DNA of 64,000 bases from assembly GCA_050187875.1 (NCBI GenBank), contig JBFWXB010000020.1:1-64000 (forward strand). The letters are read 5' to 3'. This DNA comes from JAFKKS01 sp050187875. GTDB lineage: Bacteria > Pseudomonadota > Alphaproteobacteria > Rhizobiales > Xanthobacteraceae. Numbering within the stretch: the first letter of the stretch is position 1; the number at the start of each line of letters is the position of its first letter. The position numbers and the translations under genes are program-made. The notes beneath the pieces were generated by a model that was not told where the DNA came from, did no database searches, and was given only the letters and a program-made list of their open reading frames with translations. Of the stretch, positions 16,374-24,663 are shown piece by piece.

Positions 16374-17287
16374 CACGATTGACGCAGCGCCTGTTTCATT
16401 TCGCGATCGTCATCTTCGGCGTGACGACGCTGGTCTTCGTCGCGCTGCGCATGACCGGCGATCCCGCCCTGATGCTCCTCCCCGGCGATCCGACGCCGGA
16501 AGATATTCGCCTCGCGCGCGAGAAGCTCGGCGTCGACAAGCCGCTGATGACGCAATACGTGGTCTTCGTCGGCAACGCCTTCCGCGGACATTTCGGGACG
16601 TCGTTCCAGCACGGTGTCGACGCGACCGAGCTTGTCTTCGAGCGCTTGCCGGCAACGGCGGCGCTCGCCGGCAGCGCCTTGCTGCTCGCCGCCGCCTTCG
16701 CCATCCCGTTCGGCATTCTCGCCGCGGTCTACCGCGGCACGGTCATCGACCTTCTCGTCATGGTGCTCGCTGTGATCGGGCAAGGCGTGCCGTTCTTCTG
16801 GCTCGGCCTGATGCTGATCCTCATCTTCGGCGTCGAGCTGAGATGGTTTCCCACGGGCGGCTATGGCGGCTGGCAGCATCTCGTTCTGCCGAGTCTCACG
16901 CTCGCCGGCTATATCGCGGCGAGCACAGCGCGGCTCGCGCGCTCGAGTATGCTCGAAGTGCTCGGCCGCGACTATATGCGCACGGCGCGCGCCAAAGGGC
17001 TCGCGCTGCACGTCGTCGTGCTCAAGCACGGCCTTCGCAATGCGGCCATTCCGCTCATCACCTTCCTCGGGCTACAGATGGGCCTGCTGCTCGGAGGAAC
17101 CGTGGTGGTCGAGGAGATTTTCGGCTGGCCCGGCGTCGGACGATTGCTCCTTCAGGCGATCTCCTATCGCGACTATCCCGTCGTGCAGGCCGCAACGTTC
17201 ATCCTCGCGATGATCTTCGTGCTCGTGAATATCCTCGTCGATCTCATCTATGCCGTGCTCGATCCGAGGATTCGCGATCAGCGCTGA
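16370..17287 (+). CDS. Peptide-type ABC transporter permease (DppB type) of second importer
   Basis: This 305-residue permease starts at an ATG overlapping the DppC stop as ATGA. The N-terminal helix FHFAIVIFGVTTLVFVALRM is followed by TGDPALMLLPGD, the DppB-type start of the periplasmic region. The coupling loop is around RAKGLALHVVVLKHGLRN, and the end is DLIYAVLDPRIRDQR. No ATPase gene follows: the next gene encodes a PLP enzyme. The importer therefore needs an ATPase from elsewhere, and the fused two-domain ATPase transcribed divergently at 10635-12647 is the closest candidate. Confidence 0.9.
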   Translation: MTRLTQRLFHFAIVIFGVTTLVFVALRMTGDPALMLLPGDPTPEDIRLAREKLGVDKPLMTQYVVFVGNAFRGHFGTSFQHGVDATELVFERLPATAALAGSALLLAAAFAIPFGILAAVYRGTVIDLLVMVLAVIGQGVPFFWLGLMLILIFGVELRWFPTGGYGGWQHLVLPSLTLAGYIAASTARLARSSMLEVLGRDYMRTARAKGLALHVVVLKHGLRNAAIPLITFLGLQMGLLLGGTVVVEEIFGWPGVGRLLLQAISYRDYPVVQAATFILAMIFVLVNILVDLIYAVLDPRIRDQR

Positions 17288-17320
17288 ATTCGTTCGTCAT
17301 CATTTTCTGGAGATTTGCGC

Positions 17321-18553
17321 ATGGACTCGTGGGCCGGCTTCAAAAGCCACGTCACCCATCTCGAATGCAGCGCGACCGGCGAGCGCTACGCGGCTGGCCA
17401 GCCGCACAACCTTTCCAAGGCCGGGAAGCCCCTGCTGGTCCGCTACGATCTGCCGGCGATCGCCCGCGTCGTCCGCCGCGACGACTTGCGGGACCGCACG
17501 CCTGATTTCTGGCGCTACCGCGAATTCCTTCCCGTTCCCCGCGCCGCCGATGTCGTGAGCCTCGGCGAGGAAATGACGCCGCTCGTTTCGCTCAATACGA
17601 CGAGCGCGCAATTCGGCGGCGGCGAGCTTCTGGTCAAGGACGAAGGCCGCCTGCCGACGGCATCGTTCAAGGCGCGCGGCATGGCGGTCGCAGTCTCGAT
17701 GGCAAAATCATTCGGCACCAAGCAGATGGCGCTCCCGACCGTCGGCAGCGGCGGCGCTTCCTTCGTCGCCTATTGCCGGCGCGCCGGCATCGACCCTTAC
17801 GTCTTCTGCCCGGAGGATTCGCCGGCCCTGACGATGGGCGAGATCGCGTTCTACGGCGACAAGTTCTTCGCGGTGAAAGGCGCGCTCGAGGATTGCAACC
17901 GCCTTGTCGGCGAGGGCTGCGAGCGTATGGGATGGTTCAACATCTCGACGCTCAAGGAGCCGTATCGCATCGAAGGCAAGAAGACGATGGGCCTCGAGCT
18001 CGCGGAGCAACTCGGCTGGGAGCTGCCCGACGTCATCTTCTATCCGACCGGCGGCGGCACCGGCTTCATCGGCATGTGGAAGGCCTTCGACGAGCTCGAG
18101 GCCGTCGGCTGGATCGGCAGCAAGCGGCCACGCATGGTCGCGGTGCAGACGACCGGCTGCTGTCCGATCGTCAAGGCCGCGGAGCAGGGCCACAAGGAGG
18201 TGCAGACGCCCTGGCCGGAGATTCGCACCAAGGTGCATGGCGTGCGCGTCGCCAAGCCGCTCGGCGATTTCCTCATCCTGCGCGTGGTCTATGAAAGTAA
18301 GGGCTTCGGCAGCGCCGTCAGCGATGAGGATGTAGAGCGCACGCGCGCCGCGATTGCTGTCGACGACGGCGTGATGCTCTCCCCGGAAGGGGCGGCCTGC
18401 GTCGCCGCTTACCGCGATGCCGTCACCAGCGGAAAGGTGAAGAAGAGCGAGCGCGCGGTCGTGTTCAACACGGCGACGGGGCTACGCAGCCCCATGGGAC
18501 CGATCAAGCACCACATCGACCCGTCGCGGCCGGTCGACTACGCGAAGCTGTAA
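17321..18553 (+). CDS. Threonine synthase-like PLP-dependent enzyme
   Basis: This 410-residue fold-type II PLP enzyme of the threonine synthase / tryptophan synthase beta superfamily has its Schiff-base lysine in PTASFKARG and the phosphate-binding glycine loop in YPTGGGTGFIG. An N-terminal region with ECSATGERYAAGQPHNL resembles the short zinc-ribbon-like start of cyanobacterial-type threonine synthases, but with too few cysteines to bind zinc. ATG at 17321 follows CTGGAG. Because it ends an operon of transport and aminotransferase genes, a catabolic or beta/gamma-elimination role on an imported amino acid is as likely as threonine biosynthesis. A second family member lies at 47276-48424. 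Confidence 0.82.
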   Translation: MDSWAGFKSHVTHLECSATGERYAAGQPHNLSKAGKPLLVRYDLPAIARVVRRDDLRDRTPDFWRYREFLPVPRAADVVSLGEEMTPLVSLNTTSAQFGGGELLVKDEGRLPTASFKARGMAVAVSMAKSFGTKQMALPTVGSGGASFVAYCRRAGIDPYVFCPEDSPALTMGEIAFYGDKFFAVKGALEDCNRLVGEGCERMGWFNISTLKEPYRIEGKKTMGLELAEQLGWELPDVIFYPTGGGTGFIGMWKAFDELEAVGWIGSKRPRMVAVQTTGCCPIVKAAEQGHKEVQTPWPEIRTKVHGVRVAKPLGDFLILRVVYESKGFGSAVSDEDVERTRAAIAVDDGVMLSPEGAACVAAYRDAVTSGKVKKSERAVVFNTATGLRSPMGPIKHHIDPSRPVDYAKL

Positions 18554-18612
18554 CGTCAGGCTCGGAATGCCGGTAAGAGTAAAGCCAGCCGGTGAACGAG
18601 CTATTGGCGCTC

Positions 18613-18668
18613 GTCCCCGCGAAAGCGGGGACCCATCAAATGGCACTGGATTCCCGCTTACGCGGGAA
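18613..18668. terminator. Double-hairpin intergenic repeat between convergent genes
   Basis: GTCCCCGC-GAAA-GCGGGGAC (18613-18632) and TTCCCGC-TTAC-GCGGGAA (18651-18668) form two strong hairpins 18 bp apart between convergent genes. This paired form is a widespread proteobacterial intergenic repeat whose translation gives pseudo-peptides such as VPAKAGTHQ and DSRLRGN. Here it can act as a bidirectional terminator or mRNA end-stabiliser. The short open frame crossing it is not a gene. Confidence 0.7.
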
Positions 18669-18700
18669 TGAGCGGAGCAACAGCATCGCTCGCCGTCTCC

Positions 18701-19471
18701 TTAAAGCACCAGCTCGAGAAATTTCTGCGTGCGCGTGTGCTGGGGCGTGTCGAAAAGCTGGCTCGGCGGGCCCTCCTCGACGATCCGCCCGTGATCCATG
18801 AAGACGACACGGTCGGCGACCTCGCGCGCGAAGCCCATCTCATGCGTGACGACGACCATCGTCGTTCCGTCCTGCGCCAGCTCGCGGATGACGTTGAGGA
18901 CTTCGCCGATCGCTTCCGGGTCGAGCGCGGAGGTCGGCTCATCGAAGAGGAGCACCGCGGGGCGCATCGCCAGGGCGCGCACGATTGCGACGCGCTGTTG
19001 CTGACCGCCGGAAAGGTTGGCCGGAAAATCTTCGGCCTTATGCGCAAGCCCCACGCGGTGCAGGAACTTGCGCGCGAACGCTTCGATCTCCTCTACCGGG
19101 TAAAGCCGTGCGCGGCGCGGCGCGAGGCAGATATTCTGCATCACCGTGAGATGCGGAAAGAGCGTGTAATCCTGAAACACCATGCCGACACGCTGGCGCA
19201 CCAGACGCCATGCGGCGAGCGATCCGCGGTCGACACGCTTGCCCTCGACAACAATCTCGCCGTCATTGATCGCCTCGAGACCATTGAGGCAGCGCACCAG
19301 CGTGCTCTTGCCCGACCCCGAGGGGCCGATGACGACCAGGACCTCGCCCTGCCGGACCGTGATGTCGACGCCGTCGAGCGCGCGCAGGGCCTTGAATGCC
19401 TTCACGAGTCCCGACGCCTTCAGGATGACCGGGCTATCCGCCGGCGCGGCGCGGGACGGGTCAGTCGTCAC
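18701..19471 (-). CDS. Polar amino-acid ABC transporter ATP-binding protein (GlnQ/HisP type)
   Basis: This 256-residue nucleotide-binding subunit has Walker A GPSGSGKST, signature LSGGQQQR, Walker B LLFDEPTSALDPEAIGEV and H-loop VVVTHEMGFAREVADRV, the last two diagnostic for the GlnQ/HisP branch. The start is GTG at 19471, overlapping the stop of the ArgH-like gene as GTGA. It is the last gene of a six-gene minus-strand operon. It should energise the two permeases at 20992-22392, which receive substrate from the binding protein at 22493-23329. A terminator-like double hairpin lies just downstream. Confidence 0.92.
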   Translation of the reverse strand: MTTDPSRAAPADSPVILKASGLVKAFKALRALDGVDITVRQGEVLVVIGPSGSGKSTLVRCLNGLEAINDGEIVVEGKRVDRGSLAAWRLVRQRVGMVFQDYTLFPHLTVMQNICLAPRRARLYPVEEIEAFARKFLHRVGLAHKAEDFPANLSGGQQQRVAIVRALAMRPAVLLFDEPTSALDPEAIGEVLNVIRELAQDGTTMVVVTHEMGFAREVADRVVFMDHGRIVEEGPPSQLFDTPQHTRTQKFLELVL

Positions 19472-20982
19472 GCGGTCCCCTCCGCGAGATGGGACTCGAC
19501 CGCCTCGTCCAGCTTTTGCTCCGCCGCTGCAACGCCGTCATGGCGGCGCCGCAAGGTTTCCCGGTCGTTCGCCAAGCGCGCCAGCGACGCCTCAAGCATC
19601 TGCGCGATGTCGTGCTGCGAAGGACCGCCGGTGTTGCGGCGGCTTTCGACCGCGCGCGCCGGATCGACGGCGTCGCGCACGACCGAGGCATCGAGGGTCA
19701 CGGGCTTGCCGAGCACCTCCAGCCCTGCCCGCTCGACCAGCGCCGCATCGATCTGATCGGCGCTGCGTCCCTCCTCCATCGCCAGGCGCACGACGCGGCC
19801 GACGACATGATGCGCGTCGCGGAACGAAAGGCCGCCGACGCGCACCAGCGCATCGGCGAGGTCGGTGGCGGTCGAATAATTCTTCCGCGCGAGATCGAGC
19901 ATACGCTCGCGTCGCGGCTGCGCCGTTTCGACGATGAGCGAGGCGACCGGCAGCGCCAGCGCCACCTCGTCGAGCGCATCCCAGACCCAGCGCAGCGCAT
20001 CGGTCGAGCCGTCATGGGCGTGGCTGTAGGACGTCGCCTTGAATCCGGCGAGCGTCGTCATCAAGGCGCCGGCGAGCTGCGCCGGGCGGCCGCGCAGATT
20101 CTCGAGCGCCGACATATTCTTCTTCTGCGGCATGATGCTCGAGGTGATGGCGACGCGATCCGGCAGGTCGAGGGTCGCGACCTCGTAGGTCGTCATGATA
20201 TAGAAGTCCTGTGCCATGCGGCCGATGGTCGTGGTCAGCAGCGTGCTCGCGGCGACGAGCTCGATCAGCGTGTCGCGTCCGGCGATGGCGTCGAGCGCAT
20301 GCACCACGGGACCATCGAAGCCGAGCAGCGCGGCGACGTCGTCGCGGTCGATGGGGAACGTCGTGCCGGCCAAGGCGCCCGCGCCCATCGGGCAGCGGTT
20401 CAGGCGCTCCCAGCAACCAGCGATCCGCCCATAATCACGTTCCAGCCCGGCGGCAATTCCGAGCAGGTAGTAGCCGAAGGTGATCGGTTGCGCCGGCTGC
20501 ATATGCGTGTAACCGGGCATGACGCAATCGGCGAAGCGCTCGGCGGCGGCGAGCAGCTTTTCGCGCAGCGCCGCGGTCTCTTCCATGATGGCGAGCGCGC
20601 AATTTCGCGAGCGCAACCGGTCGAACGTCGCCTTGAGGTCGTTGCGGCTGCGCGCGATATGCATCCGCCCCCCGACATCGGGCCCAAGCCGGCGAATCAC
20701 CTCCGCCTCGAAATTGAAATAGGCCTCCTCCCGCAAGGCATCCAACGGGACGGACGCCGTACCTTCCTTCTCCATGTCGAGCGTGCAGTGCAGGAGGGCG
20801 CGCGCGACCGCGGCATCAATGAGCTTCTGACGCGCCAGCATGACGACATGCGCCTTGTTGATCGCGCAAAGGAGCGGGAAGACGGCGGGAAAGCTGCGCG
20901 TCATGGCCGGCGCCATGAAGCCTTGCGCGATTTCCGGCGCGAGGGACTCCTTCAGGAAGCCGCTGACTTTCGATTCCGACAT
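19468..20982 (-). CDS. Argininosuccinate lyase-like C-N lyase
   Basis: This 504-residue aspartase/fumarase-superfamily protein is closest in pattern to ArgH. The three conserved blocks are present but altered: MHIARSRNDL (107-116, where ArgH usually has HTGRSRNDQ), GYTHMQPAQPITFGY (157-171), and SSIMPQKKNM (281-290, where ArgH usually has SSLMPQKKNP). The catalytic serine loop is intact. It starts at ATG 20982 after an excellent AAGGAG site. It lies between the permease and ATPase genes of a polar amino-acid importer, with an amine oxidase at the head of the operon. A catabolic lyase splitting an imported N-(dicarboxyethyl) amino acid, such as argininosuccinate or an EDDS-like compound, is therefore more likely than arginine biosynthesis. 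The substrate is inference. Confidence 0.85.
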   Translation of the reverse strand: MSESKVSGFLKESLAPEIAQGFMAPAMTRSFPAVFPLLCAINKAHVVMLARQKLIDAAVARALLHCTLDMEKEGTASVPLDALREEAYFNFEAEVIRRLGPDVGGRMHIARSRNDLKATFDRLRSRNCALAIMEETAALREKLLAAAERFADCVMPGYTHMQPAQPITFGYYLLGIAAGLERDYGRIAGCWERLNRCPMGAGALAGTTFPIDRDDVAALLGFDGPVVHALDAIAGRDTLIELVAASTLLTTTIGRMAQDFYIMTTYEVATLDLPDRVAITSSIMPQKKNMSALENLRGRPAQLAGALMTTLAGFKATSYSHAHDGSTDALRWVWDALDEVALALPVASLIVETAQPRRERMLDLARKNYSTATDLADALVRVGGLSFRDAHHVVGRVVRLAMEEGRSADQIDAALVERAGLEVLGKPVTLDASVVRDAVDPARAVESRRNTGGPSQHDIAQMLEASLARLANDRETLRRRHDGVAAAEQKLDEAVESHLAEGTA

Positions 20983-20991
20983 GCGCGCTCC

Positions 20992-21708
20992 TTAGATGCT
21001 TTCCGCCGTCTGCTGCGCCAGGTGCTGCATCTTCAACCCGCTGCGCGACGTGCGCTCCGCGAGGTAGCGCTCCAGCTGGCGCGTCAGCCCGGCGAGCGAG
21101 AAGCAGATGACGAAGTAGACGATCAGCACGAAACCGTAGATCAGGAACGCCGGGCTAAACCCCGTCATCAAGGTCGTGCGCTCGACGACGATCTGCGCCG
21201 AGCGCAGGAACTCCAGTGTCCCAATGAGCGAAGCGAGCGAGGTTGCTTGCACGAGGACGCTGAACAAGCCGGTGAACGGCGGGATGATCGGCAGCAGGAC
21301 CTGCGGCGCCAAGACGAAAACGAGGATTTCCCATCCGCGCAGGCCCAGCGCCAGGGCGCTTTCGCGCTGATGCTTCGACACCGCGTTGAAGCCGCCGCGC
21401 ACGATCTCCGCGCCGTTGGCGCCGCCCCATGAGGCGAGTCCGATCATCGCCGCCGCGAACGGGTCGAGCGGCACGCCGACCAGCGGCGCGCCGAAATAGA
21501 CGAACAACAGGTTCACGATCAGCGGGATGGCACGGAAGAATTCGACGAACGCGCGCGCCGCCCAGCGAACGAGCGCAAAGCGCGAAATGCTCATGAGGCC
21601 GAAAATCACGGCCACGATCGTGGAGAGGAAAAGCGTGACAAGCGCGAGCTTGAAGGTGTTGCCGAGGCCCTGGAGAAAGAGCGGCATCGCTTCGATGAGG
21701 AGATGCAT
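20992..21708 (-). CDS. Polar amino-acid ABC transporter permease (HisM/GlnP family)
   Basis: This 238-residue permease of the His/Glu/Gln/Arg/opine family has an N-terminal helix with LGNTFKLALVTLFLSTIVAV and the family motif VEFFRAIPLIVNLLFVYFGA. The coupling loop region is ESALALGLRGWEILVFVLAP. ATG at 21708 follows GAGGGG. It forms a heterodimer with the permease at 21721-22392 (12 bp apart). Opine and polar amino-acid importers share this fold, so the ligand class remains broad. Confidence 0.9.
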   Translation of the reverse strand: MHLLIEAMPLFLQGLGNTFKLALVTLFLSTIVAVIFGLMSISRFALVRWAARAFVEFFRAIPLIVNLLFVYFGAPLVGVPLDPFAAAMIGLASWGGANGAEIVRGGFNAVSKHQRESALALGLRGWEILVFVLAPQVLLPIIPPFTGLFSVLVQATSLASLIGTLEFLRSAQIVVERTTLMTGFSPAFLIYGFVLIVYFVICFSLAGLTRQLERYLAERTSRSGLKMQHLAQQTAESI

Positions 21709-21720
21709 GCGGCGCGCCCC

Positions 21721-22392
21721 TCAGGTCGGTCGGAAAGGACGCGCGAGCACGTACTCGATGTACCGCACGAGGAACGACAGAACCAAGACGAGCGTCAGAT
21801 ACATGAGCCCGATGGCGGCGAACATTTCGAGCGTGCGCAGATCGGTGGCGACCCGGTCCATCGCGACAAACGTCAGCTCGGCAAGGCCGATCGCCTGCAG
21901 GTACGCCGAATTCTTCAACACCGAGACCGACGTGTTGAGGATCGCCGGAATGCTGACCCGCAACCCGACGGGCAACGCGACCAGCGCGAGATAGTGCAGC
22001 GGGCGCAGCGCGAGCGCGCCCGCCGCGTCGCGCAAGCCCTTGGGCACGGCGAGGAAGCCGCCGCGCACATTTTCGACGTTATAAGCGCCGCCCCAGATCG
22101 AGAGCGCGAGCACGCCGGACCAGTAGTCCGAGAGCGGAAGGCCGATCGACGCGAGCCCGTAGAAGATGAAGAAGATCTGCACCAGGAGCGGGGTCGAGCG
22201 AATGAAGTGCGTGTAGCCCGCCACCACCGGCGCAAGAATCGGGACACGAAAGAGGCGGATCGCCGCGCCCGCGATCCCGATCGCGGTCGCGATGAGGATC
22301 GAAACGAGGCTCACCTTGATCGTCATCAAGAGCCCGACGAACAGGTCTGGCGCCGCGCTCGCGATATAGGGAAGACTGAAACTGTAGCCCAA
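21721..22392 (-). CDS. Polar amino-acid ABC transporter permease (HisQ/GlnP family)
   Basis: This 223-residue permease starts with a substrate-entry helix (LFVGLLMTIKVSLVSILIAT), followed by THFIRSTPLLVQIFFIFYG, the family signature in which R-S/G-T-P-L is nearly invariant. The coupling loop lies around VPKGLRDAAGALALRPLHY. The start is taken as TTG at 22392, because no ATG or GTG fits the conserved N terminus and only a weak ribosome site precedes it. A large hairpin separates it from the binding-protein gene upstream and may lower its expression. Confidence 0.88.
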   Translation of the reverse strand: MGYSFSLPYIASAAPDLFVGLLMTIKVSLVSILIATAIGIAGAAIRLFRVPILAPVVAGYTHFIRSTPLLVQIFFIFYGLASIGLPLSDYWSGVLALSIWGGAYNVENVRGGFLAVPKGLRDAAGALALRPLHYLALVALPVGLRVSIPAILNTSVSVLKNSAYLQAIGLAELTFVAMDRVATDLRTLEMFAAIGLMYLTLVLVLSFLVRYIEYVLARPFRPT

Positions 22393-22443
22393 CGCGTCCG
22401 TTCCCGCTTCGGCGCGGCTGGCGCGCCCTCCCCCTCAATCACG

Positions 22444-22474
22444 ATGATTTTGGATCGAGCCGATCCAAAATCAT
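22444..22474. repeat. Perfect 14-bp-stem hairpin between binding-protein and permease genes
   Basis: ATGATTTTGGATCG (22444-22457) and CGATCCAAAATCAT (22461-22474) form a perfect inverted repeat around AGC. On the minus strand it follows the binding-protein stop (22493) and precedes the permease start (22392). It has no T-run on either side. Position and form suggest an mRNA 3'-end stabiliser or partial terminator, giving more binding protein than permease, as the REP elements of malE-malF do. The sequence looks like a dispersed hairpin repeat. Confidence 0.65.
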
Positions 22475-22492
22475 GACCGCGATCGCTTTTGT

Positions 22493-23329
22493 CTATTTGG
22501 CTTCCGCCGGCGCTTTCGCGGGATCCCACATCTCCTCTTTCTCGCTGAGGAGCCCCGGGTCCTCGTATTGCTTGATCCATTTCGTGAACAGACCGTCGCC
22601 GCGCATCTTCTTAAAGGCTGCGTTGACGTAAGCGAGCCATTCCCCCTCGCCCTTCCGCACGGCGGCGCCGCGGTAGCCGATCTGATAACGCCCTTCCAGC
22701 ATGCGCACGTTCGGGTTCTTCTTCGCGATGCCGATCTGCACCGCAAGGTCATGCGCGTAACCGTCCGCGCGCCCTTGCATGAGGGCCTGCAGCGCATCCG
22801 ACACCGTATCGAGCTTCATATCGGCGGTGCCGGGCATGTGCTTCTCGAACCAGCCGATCTGCCAGGCCCCTTTGACGAAGATGACTTTCTTGCCCTTGAT
22901 GTCCTGGATCGTCTTCAGAGGGCTGTCCTTGCGCACCAGGATCGAGGATGACGCCCAGGCGTAATAGTCGCTGAAGTCGACGACCTTGCGCCGTTCGTCG
23001 GTGACGCCGATGGTCGCGATCAGGAGATCGACCTTGCCGCCCTGAAGCGTCGGAGTCCGGTTCGCCGTCGTCACGCAGGTGAGCTCGGTCTTGCCGGCGC
23101 TGCCGAAAGCATAGACGCCCAGCTGCTTCGCCATTTCGACCTCGATACCGATCGGCTTGCCGCTCGCGTCGAGATAGCCGTCCGGCGGATAGTCGCACTT
23201 CACGCCGACGCGAATCGCGCCCTTCGCCTTGATGGACTCCGGCAACGGCGGCAATCCCTCCGCCGCTTGCGCCGTCAGCGAAGCCGCAAATGTCGCCGCA
23301 AGCACCCACAGGCCGATCGACCGTTTCAT
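22493..23329 (-). CDS. Periplasmic polar amino-acid binding protein (SBP_bac_3)
   Basis: This 278-residue family-3 solute-binding protein has a clear Sec signal (KRSIGLWVLAATFAASLTAQ, cleavage near AQAAEG). The mature start SIKAKGAIRVGVKCDYPPDG and the motif GIEVEMAKQLGVYAF are typical of ligand-binding lobe 1. RTPTLQGGKVDLLIATIGVT is the classic strand in which the conserved Asp/Arg bind the amino-acid backbone. The second lobe begins at VRKDSPLKTIQDIKGKKV. It is second in the minus-strand operon after the amine oxidase and feeds the two permeases downstream. Confidence 0.92.
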   Translation of the reverse strand: MKRSIGLWVLAATFAASLTAQAAEGLPPLPESIKAKGAIRVGVKCDYPPDGYLDASGKPIGIEVEMAKQLGVYAFGSAGKTELTCVTTANRTPTLQGGKVDLLIATIGVTDERRKVVDFSDYYAWASSSILVRKDSPLKTIQDIKGKKVIFVKGAWQIGWFEKHMPGTADMKLDTVSDALQALMQGRADGYAHDLAVQIGIAKKNPNVRMLEGRYQIGYRGAAVRKGEGEWLAYVNAAFKKMRGDGLFTKWIKQYEDPGLLSEKEEMWDPAKAPAEAK

Positions 23330-23358
23330 TCGTTATCCCTCCCGTTTTTCTGTCGTTA

Positions 23359-24663
23359 TCAAACGCGGAACCGATCCCGCACACCGTAATAGAAGAGGAC
23401 GATCGGCATGAACCAGGGCCAGCCGGTGTAGCCCGGCATCGTCTTGGCGACGCGATCGAACGGCGTCTCCGCCTCTTTGCGGCCGAGGATTTTCAAGCCC
23501 GTCTTGTGCCCGAGATAGGGCTGGATGGCGACGCCGCTGCCGCAGCAGCCGCCGATGTAGTGCACGCCGTCCTTCATCGCCATGTGCTGCAGCGAGTCGA
23601 AGGTGTAAGCGATCAGGCCCGCCCAAGCGTGAGAGAGACGCACCTTCGCAAGCTCGGGAAACACGTCGATCATCTGCAGGCGCAGCGCCGCCGCCGATTT
23701 CAACCGATCCTCGGTTTCCGTCGCGCCGGCGCGGCCGCCGAAAAGGATGCGGGTGCCGTCCGGCGAGGTGCGGAAATAATTGTGCAGCATGCGCGTGTCG
23801 CCAAGCTGGCGGCGCTGCGGAATCAGGCGCTCGATCGTTTCCTCCGGCAAGGGCTCGGTGGCGATGATCTGGCTTTGAATCGGAATGACACGGCGCGCAA
23901 GCCAGGGCGAGAGCTGCTCCGTGTAGCCGTTGGTCGCGACCACGAGATGGCGCGCGCGGATCGCGCCGCGCGTCGTTCCGATCCTGAAATCCTCTCCGTC
24001 TTTCGCGTAGGACGTCACGGGCGTGTGCGCGATCACGCGCACGCCGGCGGCGAGCGCGCGGCGGAGCAGACCTTGATGGAAGAGTCCGGGATGCAGGTTG
24101 GCGTCGCTTTTGATGAGCCGCCCGCCGCAGTAGGCATCCGAGCCGATCATGCGATGCACTTCGGAAGCCGGCACCATCTCCGCGTCGAAGCCGATGGCCT
24201 TGCGGCGGACCTCGAGATCGCGCGCCAAGGACTCGTAGTCCTGCGGCTTATGCGCGCCGATGAAGCGTCCGACGCGCGCGTAGTGGCAGGCGATGCTGCC
24301 GCCCTCACCGACGAGGCTTTCCAGGTGCTCGCGTGCCTCGCGTACCGCGAGGTAATAGGCATCCGCACGTTTGCGGCCCCAATCCTGCGTCATGGTGCTG
24401 TAGGAGATCCGCAGCGTATCCCCGACGGCGCCGCCATTGCGCGTGCTCGCCCCCTCGCCCGGCGCCTTCGCCTCGATGACGACGGTGTCGAGCCCCGCCT
24501 CGGCGGTCGTGATCGCAGCCGACAAGCCGGAAAAGCCCGAGCCGACGATCACGACGTCGGCGCGACCCGGCGGGGTCTCGCCCGGGATATCCGCAAGCGG
24601 CGCCGCCTCCCACCAATAGGGCGTCACCTTCACGTCGTCGGAGAAATACTTGCGGACGTCCAC
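23359..24663 (-). CDS. FAD-dependent amine oxidase (PuuB/OrdL-like, DAO family)
   Basis: This 434-residue flavoprotein of the glycine/D-amino acid oxidase family is closest in layout to gamma-glutamylputrescine oxidase. The N-terminal SYWW-type motif (VTPYWWEAAP, residues 9-18), Rossmann motif VVIVGSGFSGLSAAI, the GASTRNGG flavin loop and the C-terminal GGCCGSGVAIQPYLG all fit. GTG at 24663 was chosen because GGGAG precedes it by seven bases. The frame to 24930 adds about 90 low-complexity Arg-rich residues that overlap the divergent promoter. It heads the operon with the polar amino-acid importer and ArgH-like lyase, so it probably oxidises the amine left after, or before, lyase action. Confidence 0.85.
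   Translation of the reverse strand: MDVRKYFSDDVKVTPYWWEAAPLADIPGETPPGRADVVIVGSGFSGLSAAITTAEAGLDTVVIEAKAPGEGASTRNGGAVGDTLRISYSTMTQDWGRKRADAYYLAVREAREHLESLVGEGGSIACHYARVGRFIGAHKPQDYESLARDLEVRRKAIGFDAEMVPASEVHRMIGSDAYCGGRLIKSDANLHPGLFHQGLLRRALAAGVRVIAHTPVTSYAKDGEDFRIGTTRGAIRARHLVVATNGYTEQLSPWLARRVIPIQSQIIATEPLPEETIERLIPQRRQLGDTRMLHNYFRTSPDGTRILFGGRAGATETEDRLKSAAALRLQMIDVFPELAKVRLSHAWAGLIAYTFDSLQHMAMKDGVHYIGGCCGSGVAIQPYLGHKTGLKILGRKEAETPFDRVAKTMPGYTGWPWFMPIVLFYYGVRDRFRV

Noticed and set aside
18592..18801. Small open frame translating as VPAKAGTHQ and DSRLRGN
   Set aside because: This is the known translation signature of the double-hairpin intergenic repeat, not a gene.
19489..21432. 647-codon open frame on the plus strand
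   Set aside because: It is antisense to the ArgH-like and permease genes, whose conserved motifs are on the minus strand.
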